Shown piece after piece: positions 22,550 to 34,097 of a DNA stretch of 64,000 nt. The notes under the pieces are model-generated. The model searched no databases and was not told the DNA's origin. It saw only the letters and a program-made list of their open reading frames with translations. Positions within the stretch are counted from its first letter, which is position 1. Each line of letters opens with the position of its first letter. The stretch lies in NCBI GenBank assembly GCA_030035585.1, contig CM057460.1:134586714-134650713 (forward strand). Direction: 5' to 3'. The translations under genes and the position numbers were made by a program. The DNA comes from Dugong dugon (lineage: Eukaryota > Chordata > Mammalia > Sirenia > Dugongidae).

Positions 22550-23420
22550 GGCTCGAATTAGTGTCTCAGTAAATGGGGGGAGATCAAGGGGTCTCAGTAT
22601 GGGCATGGGGGAATCGTGTCTGCTAATCTCTGGATGGGAAGGAGGGGTAGTGAGCATGCCTGCCTGTCCCTGGGCAGGGGCACATCTGTCTTTCACCAAG
22701 TGGGGGTGTAGGGAGTGCTCCTGCCAGTCACCCAGAAGGGGCAGAGTGGGCACTGCTGTCAGTTGCCAGGTGGGGCAGTGGGGCAGGCCAAGGGAGGGAG
22801 TGGAGGAGTGCCTTCACCAGGCAGGCTTGTGGGAAGCACTTCCACCAGTTGCTCAGTGATGGGCATGGTGGAAACTCCCACCAGTTGCCTGGCAGCATGG
22901 GGGGTGGGGCAGAGGGTTGCCCCTGGTCTGCAGGTGTTTGTCTCAGAGGGCACACCTCTGGTCTGGAAGCTTGCTGTGTTGGGGAGGGGGTACCACTGGT
23001 CTGTGGGCACACCAAGTGGCAGGCATGCCACCAATCCACGGGCAGCCTGCATGGGGGCCATCGTGGGGGGCGCCGTCCACCTGCTGGCACACAACAGGAA
23101 GAGTGCACCCTTGTCTGAAAACACGTGGCGAGGGGAAGGGGTCGCTGCTGGTCCATGGTTGTGAGGCTGCAGGTGCGCCGCTGATCCACAGGTCCCTGGC
23201 ACCGGGCGGGTGGGGCACCACCAGTCCACTGGTGCATGGTGTGGAGGGCACTCTGCTGGTCCACAGGCGCATGGTGTGGCTAGCACAACGCTGATCCAAA
23301 GTTCACTGGCACAGGGATGGAGTAGAGTAGGTGCAGCCTGTCCACAAGCACATGGTATAGAGAAGGATGTGGTGGAGTGTGGTGCCACTGGTCCACAGGT
23401 CTCTGATGGGGGGTGGGAAG
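22550..23420. repeat. GC-rich degenerate minisatellite in the L1 5' UTR
   Basis: Variants of 'ctggtccacaggcgcatggt' and 'ccactggtccacaggtctct' recur with a spacing of roughly 40-60 bp, mixed with G-rich blocks such as 'tggggcagtggggcaggcca'. The repeat nature explains several long overlapping frames on both strands (149, 178 and 209 codons). These are artefacts of low stop density, not genes. Confidence 0.65.
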
Positions 23421-24132
23421 CGCACGGTGAGTTCTCCTAACTTTTGCTAGGTAAGAAGTGCACTCACCTGACTCTGGGTATGGGTACATGGGCACTCCTT
23501 CTTAGCAGCACCAGGTGATCAGGGCTTTGGCTAGTTAGATGTGAGGGGGCTGCTGCACAGAGGCTGGCTGGGTGTAGGACCTTTAGGTGTTACTCTATGG
23601 ATTTACTATTCAGTGGGTGTTTCCTACCTAGATAGTCAGGTACTGCCACTGGTGAGTAGTCCCATTCCTTGTTCCTGGCTGCCTCCCTTCTCCGTGGTCA
23701 CCAGGATTACTGTGGTTCCCTCCTGCCTTCCTGTACTTTCCCTTTTTTGATCTAGCTGGTGTCCACTCACCTTGTTGCATTCCAGGTTTGTTTACCCATT
23801 ACCTCTGTCTCCTGTTGTGAGTTCCATGGAGTGGTCTTCCTGTACTCCTCACCTGCGAACACTGCTTGCTTTGTCTCAAAATGACCACACTGGGTAAGTC
23901 CAGCTGGCAGGACACCAATGATCCATAATTCTCCATTTCTACTGTTTTTGTACAGTCTCTCCTTCCTCTCAGCACTCAGTCCGATCGTCTGCCTTCCATT
24001 TGATGCTCAGTGTTCCAAAGTTGTCACCTATATCTGTTTCACTTGGTTTCTGGGATCTTTTTTGTAAGGGGAATATCATGGGGTGTCTGACTACGCTGCC
24101 ATCTTGGACCACCTTCTCCAGCTAACATTTTG

Positions 24133-24226
24133 AGGTCTTGGGTGGTACCCAGAATTTGCATTTTGAAAGAGTTTCAGGTAATACTGACTGTTGGTCCTGG
24201 CACCACACTTCACAAACTACTGTTCT
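24133..24226 (-). repeat. MER5/MER20-like hAT fragment
   Basis: In minus-strand reading it gives 'cagtagtttgtgaagtgtgg' and 'caaaatgcaaattctgggta', typical of hAT-Charlie MITEs. It lies directly beyond the TSD of the ORF1-only L1. Confidence 0.6.
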
Positions 24227-24535
24227 AGACCATATTTCACATATTTCATATATCACTGAGAAATAAATGTCTATCAGAATTTGGACTTTCTCTTTTCTTA
24301 AACTCATTGGCGAGTACTGGCAAACAGCAAAAACATGGTATTTCCGCAATCCTAGAGAAGATCATGATCACTATCTTTTAATATTTCCCTGCTATCTGAT
24401 CTTTTTGGGAACAGAAAAGATGTGAAAAATAAAGGACAATGCAGGTCTTCAATTTAAAACAGATGAGAACTCATTTTAGGCAAAAGTAAGAAGAGTTTAT
24501 GTACCTGGAATTTATACCCCATTTTATCTTAGTAA
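24227..24535. other. unassigned spacer
   Basis: About 310 bp with no repeat or gene that I can name. It ends in the left TSD of the next SINE ('ttttatcttag' at about 24523). Confidence 0.4.
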
Positions 24536-24752
24536 AAAGAGCCCTGATTGTGCAATGGTTAAGTGCTCAGCTGCTAACCGAAAGGTCAGCAGTTTGAACT
24601 CACCAGCCACTCCATGTGAGAAAGATGTGGCAGTCTGCTTCTGTAAAGATTTACAGCCTCAGAAATCCTATGGGGAAGCTCTACTCTGTCCGGTAGTGTC
24701 TCTGTGGGCCAGAATCAACTCAACGGCAACAGGTTTGGTTTCGGTTTTACCT
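24536..24752 (+). mobile_element. tRNA-headed SINE with RTE tail, long form
   Basis: The head is 'gagccctgattgtgcaatgg', with the B-box region 'ggtcagcagtttgaactcac'. The central block 'gagaaagatgtggcagtctg' with 'taaagatttacagcctcaga' follows, then the tail 'cagaatcaactcaacggcaa'. A diverged TSD of about 11 bp flanks it ('ttttatcttag' and 'ttttaccttag'). Confidence 0.92.
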
Positions 24753-25159
24753 TAGAACAAAGCATCTAAATGATATATCACTTTACTCTAAAATCTGTAA
24801 CCTAAAAAATAGGTGACAACTACCAGACAAAACTCCTTCTAGAGGATCACTTACAGATGGGGGTGGGTGAATTTAAGTTGACAAGCTTTTTCCATCACCT
24901 TCATGAGACTCCCAAAACAGCCCTTTTGGCCAGAAAGTCCCTTCTGTGATGGATCATGCTAGCATCTGAATGGGGTTCATACTAGTCACCTATATGACAC
25001 AATTGCACGATGCCTGGAATGGTACAACAACCCTAAGGGGTTTCCAGAAGAACCTGAAATTTCCACATTTTTCATTTGTTTGTGTTAAAGAGTCCTGTTA
25101 AAACAGAAGTACTTTACTCTGTAGGGCTAACCCATAAAGACATTATCAATCTTCACCTT
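24753..25159. other. unassigned spacer
   Basis: No recognisable gene or repeat over about 400 bp. Confidence 0.4.
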
Positions 25160-25460
25160 GGCTTGAATGAATTCATGTAGTCAACAAATAGTATTGAGCT
25201 CCTGTTATGTGGCAGACACAGGTCTAGACACTGGAGATACTGTAGTGAACAAGAGTGGCAAGATCTCATTTCACATGGAGCTTATACTGAACGGGTGGAG
25301 GAAAAAATCAGTAAACAATAAGTGAACAAGAGCATTTCAAAGAGTGATGGGAAGAAAATGAAAGTGTCATATGATAAAGAAAGGTCTGCTATTTTACATT
25401 GGTTGGTCAAGGAAGGTTTCTCTGATAAGGTAGCAGGTGAACTAAGGCATGAATGAAAAG
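25160..25460 (-). repeat. ancient L2-like LINE fragment
   Basis: 'agtcaacaaatagtattgag' and 'ctggagatactgtagtgaac' match the reverse complement of an L2 3' end. The part with 'tggttggtcaaggaaggttt' is a common old mammalian repeat whose family I cannot fix. Confidence 0.6.
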
Positions 25461-26569
25461 AGGAAGCCAATTATGACGTTCATCAAATTACCTGGCCATG
25501 GACACTTATGTTAGTGAGTGGTCAGGACACAGGAGGTTAATTTTTGATGAGGAAGGAGCAGTGGGTAATCAGGAAAGTCTAAAGAATTTGGTGCTGCCTG
25601 GGAAACAGGACTGGTGGGTATGGGGATGCCATTGAGGCCTTGGGTTGGCAGAACTGCATGTGGTCATGGGTTTTTCTGGGTGGGTTGCATTCTGAGCCAC
25701 ACCTCTCAATCATTTTTAAAATTCATACATTAAAAATAGTCAAGACTCAATCTGGTGAGGTTCTAACCCCAGCTGAGTCATTGCAGTGGTGAAATAATTA
25801 TTTTCAGGTTTGAGCAGTTGTGAAGCTCAGCCCCACAGGCACACACTTCAAAGACTTGGCTGTTGTTCTCAATCTTTCCATTTCTGAAGCAACAAAGAAC
25901 AGCAATAAACTTTTACCAGTCTGGACAAAATGGTCAATCAAAGTTTATCGAGGACCCCCACGAGGCAGACCATGTCTGAGGTTCTTCCATGAATTCAAAG
26001 AACAATACACAGTATCCCAATCCCCCAGCTTAAACCACACCCAGACTCCCATCTCCTCACCCTGCAAACCCTCCCCTGCCAATTTCTTTCCACCATTCTT
26101 TTCAATAGATTCAACTTCAAAGGCAAGTATAACTTCCCAGTCACTAAAGAACAATAGCTTACTTGATTTGAATCCTGCTGATTAGTTTGTCAGTCTTAAA
26201 CCTTATTTTCATAGTCAAAGTGTATGTTGGTCAATACTCTGAAGTATTTCCATTCTTAAGTGGAGGAAACAGCAAGTGGACAGGCAGCAATTATGAGTCC
26301 CAGGGTTGGCCTTGGTTAAATGTGTGAAGAGAGGATATTTTAGATAAAGTCCTTTTCCATCCGCCTTCTTCTATCATTCTTCCTCCTTCTCCCATAGGCT
26401 TCCCAGAGCTCCCTTTTGTGGTACTCCCACATGTATTTGTCCTTTGTAACACCATTCCTACACTCTGAAATTCTTCTCATTCCCTTTTCTGCATCACAAC
26501 TTATTCTGTTCTTTCCCATTCCCTCATATACAAACTAAGTAGCTAATTAATCTGAAAACTTGTTTCTAA
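25461..26569. other. unassigned stretch with an unsupported 121-codon frame
   Basis: The plus-strand frame at 25820-26185 has no motif and opens without any recognisable context. A 69-codon frame lies on the opposite strand over the same bases. I see no splice or repeat signal and do not call a gene. Confidence 0.35.
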
Positions 26570-26755
26570 AACAGTGCTACTCAAACTGTGGGCCCCCTAC
26601 CAGCAGCAACAGCATAACATGGGATTTTATAAAAATGAAAATTCTCTGCCATTCCTAACCTAACGAATTATGTTATGGGGGAGCAGTACTCTGCCTTTAC
26701 CTGCTCTTCAGATGGTTATTATGCACACTAAAGATGGATAAACACTGTTCTGGGG
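26570..26755 (+). repeat. MER5-like hAT-Charlie element
   Basis: 'cagtgctactcaaactgtgg' opens like a MER5-type element. 'agatggataaacactgttct' near the far end fits the inverted terminus. Confidence 0.6.
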
Positions 26756-27039
26756 TGTTAATGAGAGGCAGTATATTATTGCATTGTCATTTCTAGATGT
26801 TACATACCTGTTTTTAAAGGGGCCTTCAAAGTCTTATTCTAAAAGCATGACTGTGAGAATTGCAAGAACCACTAAAAGTATGGGAAGAGAATGCCCTGTT
26901 GTACCCCACTGTAAAATGGTGGGAATAGTAGTAGTATCATCAGTACCTGTCTAACTTCAGGGGAGATAATGCAAAGCAAGATCAGCCCAAGGTTGAGCCC
27001 TATAAGGTGGAAGTCAGACATACCTCCACTCTCCAACCT

Positions 27040-28116
27040 TTTTTACCAATTCTGACACCAGCTGTCCCTCCCACAGCACTCTCTACTTCTATTTCTGGGT
27101 TCGATAATCCATTGCAATGGCTACACAGAACTCACAAACCATACTTACAGTTAAGTGGTTTATTAAGGAACGGGGTACAACTTGGGATCAGGATCAACAG
27201 CCTACAATTCAGGATCAGGATTACGAAGCATGTAGACAAAGTCTCCCTCCTACAGTGCAGGACATCTCTCTCAGCTCCTCTCAGTTGTGCAGGGCTCCTC
27301 TCAGACCTCTCAGGACAGGCTCCTCTTGGTCCTGCTGCCTGTCACCACCAGCTCTGCCACAGGGCCCCTTCCAGGCCTGTTGCTGTTTTCAGTGTTACAG
27401 TCCTTGACCCATGTTACAGCTCTTTTAGGGAGTTCCTTGCCTCCTCTCTCTCTCCCCTTTCTTCATTTTTCCTTCTGTTTCTTTCTCCTGCTTCTCTTCC
27501 TGTTTTTTTCTGTCTCTAAACCTCTGTGAGGCTGGCTGCTTAAATACACAAACTCCTTGTCAATTTCAAGGCATTGCACTTCCACCAGGGCCATGAACTG
27601 ACCAATTCCCTCTCTGTAGGCCACAGATACTTCATTTGGATAGTAGGCCAGCTGGGCTACAACTCATTTCATTGTAGTCTATTTGCCAATCCCCACAAGA
27701 TGCATATCAATCACAGGGCAGGCTGCAGCCCAAGACCAGACAAAAAGTATAAAACCAAGTTGTCAATCAATCTGGCAAAAGCAACAGACCTTCTAGGGTA
27801 GAAAACTAGGGCATAGGGCAAAAATTCCTCAAGCTGTTTTTCCAAAGAACCAAGGCAAAAGGCCACATAAAGGAACTTATTTCACCACACCCACAAAGCA
27901 TACTACATGGTGGCTTTTGGCTCCACCACCCTGAGAACAGTGCTCATGGTAGGGAGGCCAGTTTCAGACAAGGACCTCTGAATATACACTCAGAAGCCAT
28001 CAGAACATCCCCCTTGAAGCTCCTGACAGATAGATTAGGATACCATGACACTCAGCCATAGCCCCAGTGTTCAGAAGAATGAGAAAAAGAGCCCCTAAAA
28101 TATCCTCCCTCACAAT
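27040..28116 (-). repeat. ERV LTR region, same family as 40470-41165
   Basis: In minus-strand reading, bases 27198-27125 give 'gatcctgatcccaagttgta', then AATAAA and 'cacttaactgtaagta', then 'gtttgtgagttctgtg'. The plus-strand LTR at 40470-41165 has the same run of words with only a few differences. The AATAAA polyadenylation signal lies in this shared block. The upper part (27901-28116) may belong to the same LTR or to another old LTR, since it ends in a TG-type terminus on the minus strand. Frames on the plus strand (170, 96 and 80 codons) run over this block and are not genes. Confidence 0.65.
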
Positions 28117-30502
28117 GTTAATGGCTGCCCCTAATCACACATCATTTATTGAATGTGAAAGAAGGTCTGATATGGGCAAGGCGTGATGACCCTGCAATTT
28201 ATTTTACTTCTCGGTGTCACACACATGCCTCTGTTGGTTCAGCAGGGTCAAAGAGCTTAAAATTTTATCTAGAATAAGACAAACATGTAATTTTCCTCTT
28301 GCTTTATTCTTCTTTTTTTTTTCTAAATGATTAATTAAGAGACATTCCTCTACTTAATAAATTTGAGACAAGATTGTACCAACTCCTATGGTAATTCATA
28401 AAAGTTAAAGTCTTTAAAATTAAGCTTACTTGAGAACCTAGGGGCCAGAATTTTTACCAAACCTTAGGCACCCTCACAATCTTTCCGGTGCAGCAGTGTC
28501 CTCCAGGGCATAACTCTTCTAAGGGGACTTAGCCTTCTCTGTAAAGTCTTTTAGAGTGATGTGTCTTCTGGCTGGCAGTGTCTTAAAGTCAAGCAAACAT
28601 GGTTTCCAGGGCTCACGCTGAGTTAAGAAAACATTTTCTGCACGACATTTAGAGCCAAATTAGGGAGCAAAGTCCTCATTCTTTTTGCTTAAGACTAGGG
28701 TTATGTGTCCACAGGCAATGTGAAACGGAATGTGGAGAAATGATCTCATGAAATAAATTAATTCAGACAGGATGGCTGGTTTGTTCATGCCCCACAGAGA
28801 GAGAGAGAGTGCACCTATGCGTGTGTGTTTAACAGCAGGTTAGGGAAACACTAACATTGATGAGATTAACGAAAACACCTTTTCACCAGCAGGAAGAACT
28901 GACTTTTCCTCTAGGCTCTACCACTTACCAATCATGTGACCCAGGGCAGCTCCTGTTTCCTGGCCTATTAGATGATCATTGTAATACCCAATTGGCTCCT
29001 TCCCAGGGTTGTGAGGAACAGAAGGTAAACTAACAAGAGTGCTCTACAGATATGTCAAAATTCAGTGTTACTGTCAATGAGTGTCCCCTCTAATGTGTGT
29101 ACCCAGTTCTGTAGAGTCCAACGATCATTTTTCTTGGGTACACAGTGACCCCATGGCTTTGCCCTTTCAATCTCTTCCACAAAGACCTTAGAGCCACCCA
29201 TTTACCAACACTAGATGAACTTGCTATCTCCATAATGACACCTCCAGAACAAGAAATAGGAATAGAAAATTGACTCTGAGCTTGTCACACGGAAAGCCAG
29301 GGCATTAATCCTGGTGAGCACACCAGGGGTTTTTCATCTGAGTTTGACTGGTTGGGTTCATAAAATCTCTTCCATTTTTCATCAGGAGATTCCAAATTTT
29401 ATACATTTATTATTCCTCTCATTATTTCACAGCCAGCAGCATATTTTACTTGTAGCAGTGCCTAACTTGGAATAATTTTGGAAACCACAACGCTTATGAG
29501 GCATGGCTTACCGGGGCACCAGCAAGCAACCTGGCTCTTTATTAACAGACTAGGCTAAATATTGCTTACATTTGCACCCTAGTGTGTCCTGCCATTTCAG
29601 CCTTTTTTCCCCCCACCAACAACTACAGAACATGGGGATAATTCAACTTGAGCTTTCCCTACCCCCACCCCCGTCACAGTTTCAAGGAATCTGGTGTAAA
29701 CATAATTTATGTAACTCCCTGTACTCATACTGAAAGCCATTGACCATTGAGTGGTGACAGCAATAATCATTATTTCCATGGAAAATGTGCTTCAGTGAAA
29801 TACAGTACAGGGTTGCCTCTGCCTTCTTCAAGCCACAGTCTACCCTTAAATAATTAGTGTCCATGGGTGGTTGTCAATATAGATCAACCTAAGAGAGAAA
29901 ATATGTTCACAGAGAAGTGCTTTGGCCTATAACTACACACGCAAGAAACATGGTGATTACAGATGGAGTTTTACCTCCTCATATGTTTCTCTTCTTTTCC
30001 TATGCTGCCTCCTCTGTGAGTTCATTTGGCTTATATGTGACTTATTTGACCATAAAGGAGTGAGTTTAGGTCACTCAATTTATTTAATAAAACACAATTT
30101 GAGTCTCTAGCTTTAGAAATAGAACAGCAGACAAAGAACAAGAAGAAGTTAAAGCTCGTGCTTTTTCACTTTGGAGTCCAAGACAGTAACAGAGAGCCCT
30201 GCAGCAAGGACTATCCAAAGTTTCATAGCTCATCCTAGCTTGGCATCTGTGCCTCAGGACACTGACAAATCAGCCAGTTTGTCCCATTTCTTCAGGTCAC
30301 CTCAGAAATTCATGACAATGCTACAGCCCCAGGAAAAGGCAACCCTACAACCATTTTAATTTAAACTGGGCCAAAAACTGGATTGTTCACAAACAACTTT
30401 ACTCCAGCACCTAGCTCATTGTCTGAAACATTCAAAACATAGTTTTATAATGATTACAAGTGAATGAAGCATGCTTCCCTTGGGTCTGCTCTATTTCAGG
30501 AG
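28117..30502. other. mostly unassigned; MIR-like piece at about 28905-29070
   Basis: 'ctaccacttaccaatcatgt' followed by 'cccagggttgtgaggaacag' reads as a plus-strand MIR SINE. A short GA run lies at about 28797-28810. No gene is recognised. Frames of 60-62 codons in this region have no motif. Confidence 0.4.
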
Positions 30503-30880
30503 CAGTATAGTGTAGTGGAAGGAGCCCTGGTGGTTCCATGGTTAAGTACTCGGCTGCTAACCAAAAGGTTTGAGGTTAGAACCCATCCAGAGAAGACCTG
30601 GCAATCTGCTCCTGGAAAGATTACAGCCTAGGAAACCCTATGGGGCAGTTCCATTTTGCCCTATAGTGTCACTAAGAGTCAGAATTAAATTGACAGCACA
30701 CAACAACAATATGGTGCAGTCGTAACGAACCAGACTCTGAAGCCAGATTTAGTTTCAAATTCCAGTTCTACCGTTTATTTGACCTCAAACTTTCCTGCAA
30801 CTCAGTTTCCTTATTTGTAAAATGAGATATTAGTATCTACTTCACAGAACTGTGGTAAAGAATAATTGAGTAGAATCATT
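30503..30880 (+). repeat. MIR SINE interrupted by a younger SINE
   Basis: The MIR head 'cagtatagtgtagtggaa' (30503-30520) is separated from its body 'accagactctgaagccagat' (about 30730 on) and 'cagtttccttatttgtaaaa' by the SINE at 30521-30709. Confidence 0.85.
30521..30709 (+). mobile_element. tRNA-headed SINE with RTE tail, inserted in MIR
   Basis: The head 'ggagccctggtggttccatg' starts at 30521. The body includes 'gaaaccctatggggcagttc'. The tail is diverged and ends 'cacaacaacaa'. The flanks 'tatagtgtagtggaa' (30506-30520) and 'tatggtgcagtcgtaa' (30710-30725) are a diverged TSD made from the MIR head. Confidence 0.9.
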
Positions 30881-33030
30881 TTAGAATAGTGCATGACACT
30901 ATTGTCTTTCAATAATAAGTCTATGAAAGTGTTTGCAGGACCACTGTGTTGCATAACTTTAAAGAGAACTACCCACACCAAATCTATGTGAATGACACCC
31001 TCCAGAGTTGTGGTGTGCAACCCATGAGATCACGTAATGGCCCTGACCCTTTGCTATTATTATTATTATAACACTCTGCTTAGTTCCATTTTATCTTACT
31101 TCTTCTTCAGAGTCCAAAAGTTATGCAGACAGATATAAGCCTGCAATATCTTAAGTGAAGATAAGAAATACTTTTATGCATATATAAGAAAACCAATACA
31201 TTTTCCATACTGTGTCCTTTTAAACATTTTTCCTTCACCAAGCCAAGCAAAGGAAAAACCATCTTCACTAAGAGAATGAAGGTCTTATTAACCATACTCT
31301 CAGCCCAGGATTAAATCAGTCTCCTGAGGTTAAGAGTTTGCATTTTTGCCAGCCTGAACATTATTCTGTGATAGCCTGGAAGAAGGGAACCATGTTGAGA
31401 GAGGTACAAAAAGGGCTGCCCACAAGTATGTCCAGTGAAGTGCCAGTGGAATTCTGATCACCTCCAAAATCCAGGAACCCCTAATCACAGTGCCAACAAG
31501 CAGAGAAACCAAGCACTGTGCCATTCCCTTCTGATGGAGCATGGTTGTCCTTTGTTGGAAACACCAATGGGCAATTGCCTTGAGAACATAGAGAAATCAG
31601 TTCCCACCCTATGAGTTCCAGCTGCTCTCACTTTTCATTTCTAACCCCAATATCGTCGGGTGGCTTATAAGGACAGCTTCACAGAAAGTAAAAATTTAAA
31701 AAAAAAGAACAAAAAAACCCAAGCTAACTTTACAAACTCTAATGACCCTTCTCTTCAAATGGAGAATTCCTTTCCTCCAAGAAACTTGAGACCCTTTACA
31801 GCTTCAGGTAACAGAAATCCTCTCAGAAGTTGAACTTACTTTCTCTTGTTTACCATGAGGTAATTAAATTCCATTCACAAAAGTCCAGGGAGGAAAGAAA
31901 GATGTATTACCAGGCAGAGGAAGGATTCACTTTTTTACTGCCTTTCTTAGAGCTTAAAAGTGTAAAAAAAGTCTCTCCTTTAAAATTATTATATAAAAAT
32001 GTCTGGATAGACAAGGATTATAATCCTTAGGAATGTCAAAGAACAAGAGAATGGCAATGGTTTCTTTCATCCTCTACCACACCATCATCCTTCCATCCCA
32101 CCCACTGCCAGACTTGCCTCATTTCAAGCATAAAAGGCAAACACTAAGTTTTTAACTGGTCTCAAGTTGCCATCATCTGGAGCCAAATGAAAGATAGCTG
32201 ATAGCTATCTAGCTCGATAGGAAGGAGAAAGGAGGAAGGGACTTGGAGGTAAGATATTCAGTGTATAAGGATTGCTTTCTGCAGCAAATAATAGAAAAGA
32301 ATGCCAGAGGTGAGCTTCCCTATTTTGACCTCTACTCTCACAAAAAAAGTAAGAAAGAGGTTTCGAGAAAATAAGTCATATATATGGGTGATATACACAC
32401 ATAGACAGTGGCGAAATCGAAGTTCCACAGAAACTTTCTATCTTATCATTCTGCATCCTTGGCATTCTCAGGATCATGAGGTGGCTGATATACCTCCAGA
32501 AATCACATCCACATTTCAGTCAAAAATAAGGCAAATAGGCCCAAAGCCTTCTCCGGGTGAGGCTCTGTCTTTTTATTTGAGAAAGTAAGCCAGTCTCAAA
32601 AAGACTTCTCCCTACATCTCCTTGCCAGAACTGGATCTGGCGATGATCACTGGAAGAAAGGAGCCTAGAGAATTCATACTTTCCAGCTTCTGAGTTAGAA
32701 GAAAGCAAGGAAGAAGATGGTTGGGAATAGATGTGGACTCAGCCAACCCATAGTATTTGCCACACTGAGCAAAATGGGCTATAACAAATGCATTTGAAAT
32801 GAAAGTGACTGAACTAAATTAGAAAACTTCCAGAATGTCCTCAACCGTTTTAGAGCAGAGTCTGTGGCTGTAATGAGAACTTGCAGATTAAATGCCAAGT
32901 CAAATAACACACCATAGCATTCATTCTTTGTATGGGTAGATATTATGGATCTATGGGAAAACTATCAGAAGAAGAAAAATATTTACAATTCACTGAACCC
33001 AGTTCATTAAGTAATATTTCAACTTTTGTT
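30881..33030. other. unassigned stretch, contains one copy of a dispersed repeat
   Basis: No gene or named repeat is recognised. Bases 32323-32400 are nearly repeated at 34911-34989. A short ATT run lies near 31058-31070. Confidence 0.4.
32323..32400 (+). repeat. unnamed dispersed repeat, copy 1
   Basis: 'ttttgacctctactctcaca' is followed by an A run and 'gagaaaataagtcatatata'. The copy at 34911 has the same order of words. The family is not recognised. Confidence 0.6.
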
Positions 33031-33165
33031 ATGCCATACAGCATAAAGATTAAGAGCATGAACTTTGGAGTGGAACAGGCCTATGTTCAAATTCTGACTC
33101 TGCCACTTACAAGCTGAACAACTTTGGATAAGCACTTAGCCTTTGAGCCTTGTTTACTCTATTTG
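33031..33165 (+). repeat. MIR SINE
   Basis: 'gcataaagattaagagcatg', 'tctgactctgccacttacaa' and 'tctatttgcaaaatc' follow the MIR consensus order. Confidence 0.85.
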
Positions 33166-33463
33166 CAAAATCCTATTTGGTCAAAGCAGTAATTAAGTAA
33201 TTATGTAAGGTGCTGTAGTAGAACCTACTAGCTGGGCTCCTCTTCTTCCATAATGGTAGAGTTGTAGTTGGGAAATAGCTGCCCAGCTGGAGACTACATT
33301 TCCCAGCCCCCTTTGCAGCTAGGTGTTGCCATTGGACTAAGTCCCAGCCAATAAAATGTAAGCAGAATAACACTTCCAGACTCAGACCATAAACCTTGCA
33401 CATGAAATCCTCTACACTGGGTTTCTACATTTTGCTGGGTAAAACGGGCAACCAGAGCTACCT

Positions 33464-33738
33464 GTTGTTATTGTTAGCTGACGCTGAGTGGGTTAAGTGG
33501 ATTCAGACTCACGGAGGACTTAGACGTACAACAGAAAGAATCATTGCCGGGTCTTGCATCATCCTCCCTATGGACAACATTTTTTAGTCCATCCTCATGG
33601 GAGTTGCGCCAGTCCATCTCACTGAGGATCTCCCATGCCTTTGTTAGCTCTCTACTTCACTGAACATGATGTCCTCCTCTAGCAAGTGATCCTTCCTGAT
33701 TATGTGTCTAAAGCAAGCGAGTCAAACAATGTTCAGAG
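33464..33738 (-). mobile_element. RTE LINE 3' fragment
   Basis: It opens with the 3' tail ('gttgttattgttagctgacg') and continues into '3 prime' sequence shared with other RTE copies ('gaacatgatgtcctcctcta', compare 'aagcatgatgtccttctcca' at 57458). It is heavily diverged and too short to encode a domain. Confidence 0.8.
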
Positions 33739-33744
33739 CCACCT

Positions 33745-33903
33745 TAAAAAACCCGTTACTTTCCTGTGGATTCTGACTCACAGCGACCCTATAGGACAGA
33801 GTAGAACTGCCCAATAGGGTTTTCAACAAGCAGCTGGTGGATTCAAACCACTGACTTTTTGGTTAGCAGCCAAGCTCTTACCCACTGCTCCACCAGGGCT
33901 CCC
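33745..33903 (-). mobile_element. tRNA-headed SINE with RTE tail, short form
   Basis: 'gattctgactcacagcgacc' (tail) to 'gctccaccagggctccc' (head). It is bracketed by 'agagccacctt' (left) and 'agagctacctt' (right), a diverged TSD. Confidence 0.9.
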
Positions 33904-33915
33904 AGAGCTACCTTC

Positions 33916-34097
33916 CAAAAAAACCACTGCCATCCAGTCCATTCCAACGTGAAGAGACCCCATAGGGTTTCCAAGGCTGTAAATCTCCACAGAAGCAGAC
34001 TGCCACATCTTTCTCCTGAGGAGCCAGTGGAGATTTCCAACAGCCAACTTTTCCATTAGTAGTCCATTGCTTTAACCACTGCACCTCCAGGGTTCCC
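33916..34097 (-). mobile_element. tRNA-headed SINE with RTE tail, long form
   Basis: Directly beyond the previous copy. It contains the long-form central block ('agaagcagactgccacatct', 'ttctcctgaggagcc') and the head 'ctgcacctccagggttcccc'. The two copies lie head to tail in the same orientation. Confidence 0.88.

Larger units (their letters stand above)
20900..24120 (-). mobile_element. ORF1-only L1 derivative (half-L1 architecture)
   Basis: The minus strand begins at about 24115 with an L1-type start ('ggtccaagatggcagcgtag'). It continues through a long GC-rich 5' UTR (about 22300-24100) and ORF1 (about 22291-21322), and ends in the inter-ORF spacer at 20900. No ORF2 is present. A diverged TSD flanks it: 'gctaacatcttg' at 20888-20899 and 'gctaacattttg' at 24121-24132. 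The spacer part aligns by eye with 46130-46350 of the L1 at 43043 (shared 'ataaccacaaagaaa' versus 'gtaaccacaaagaaa'). No clear poly(A) is seen at its 3' edge. Confidence 0.8.

Noticed and set aside
22728-23388. Minus-strand frames of 178 and 209 codons
   Set aside because: They overlap in different frames inside a GC-rich degenerate minisatellite. Low stop-codon density explains them, and plus-strand frames of similar length cover the same bases.
25820-26185. A 121-codon plus-strand frame as a possible exon
   Set aside because: No motif, no clear splice sites, no homology I recognise, and an opposite-strand frame over the same bases.
27007-27529. Plus-strand frames of 170, 96 and 80 codons
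   Set aside because: They run antisense through an LTR and are rich in Leu, Ser and Phe from pyrimidine-rich DNA. No domain is recognisable.
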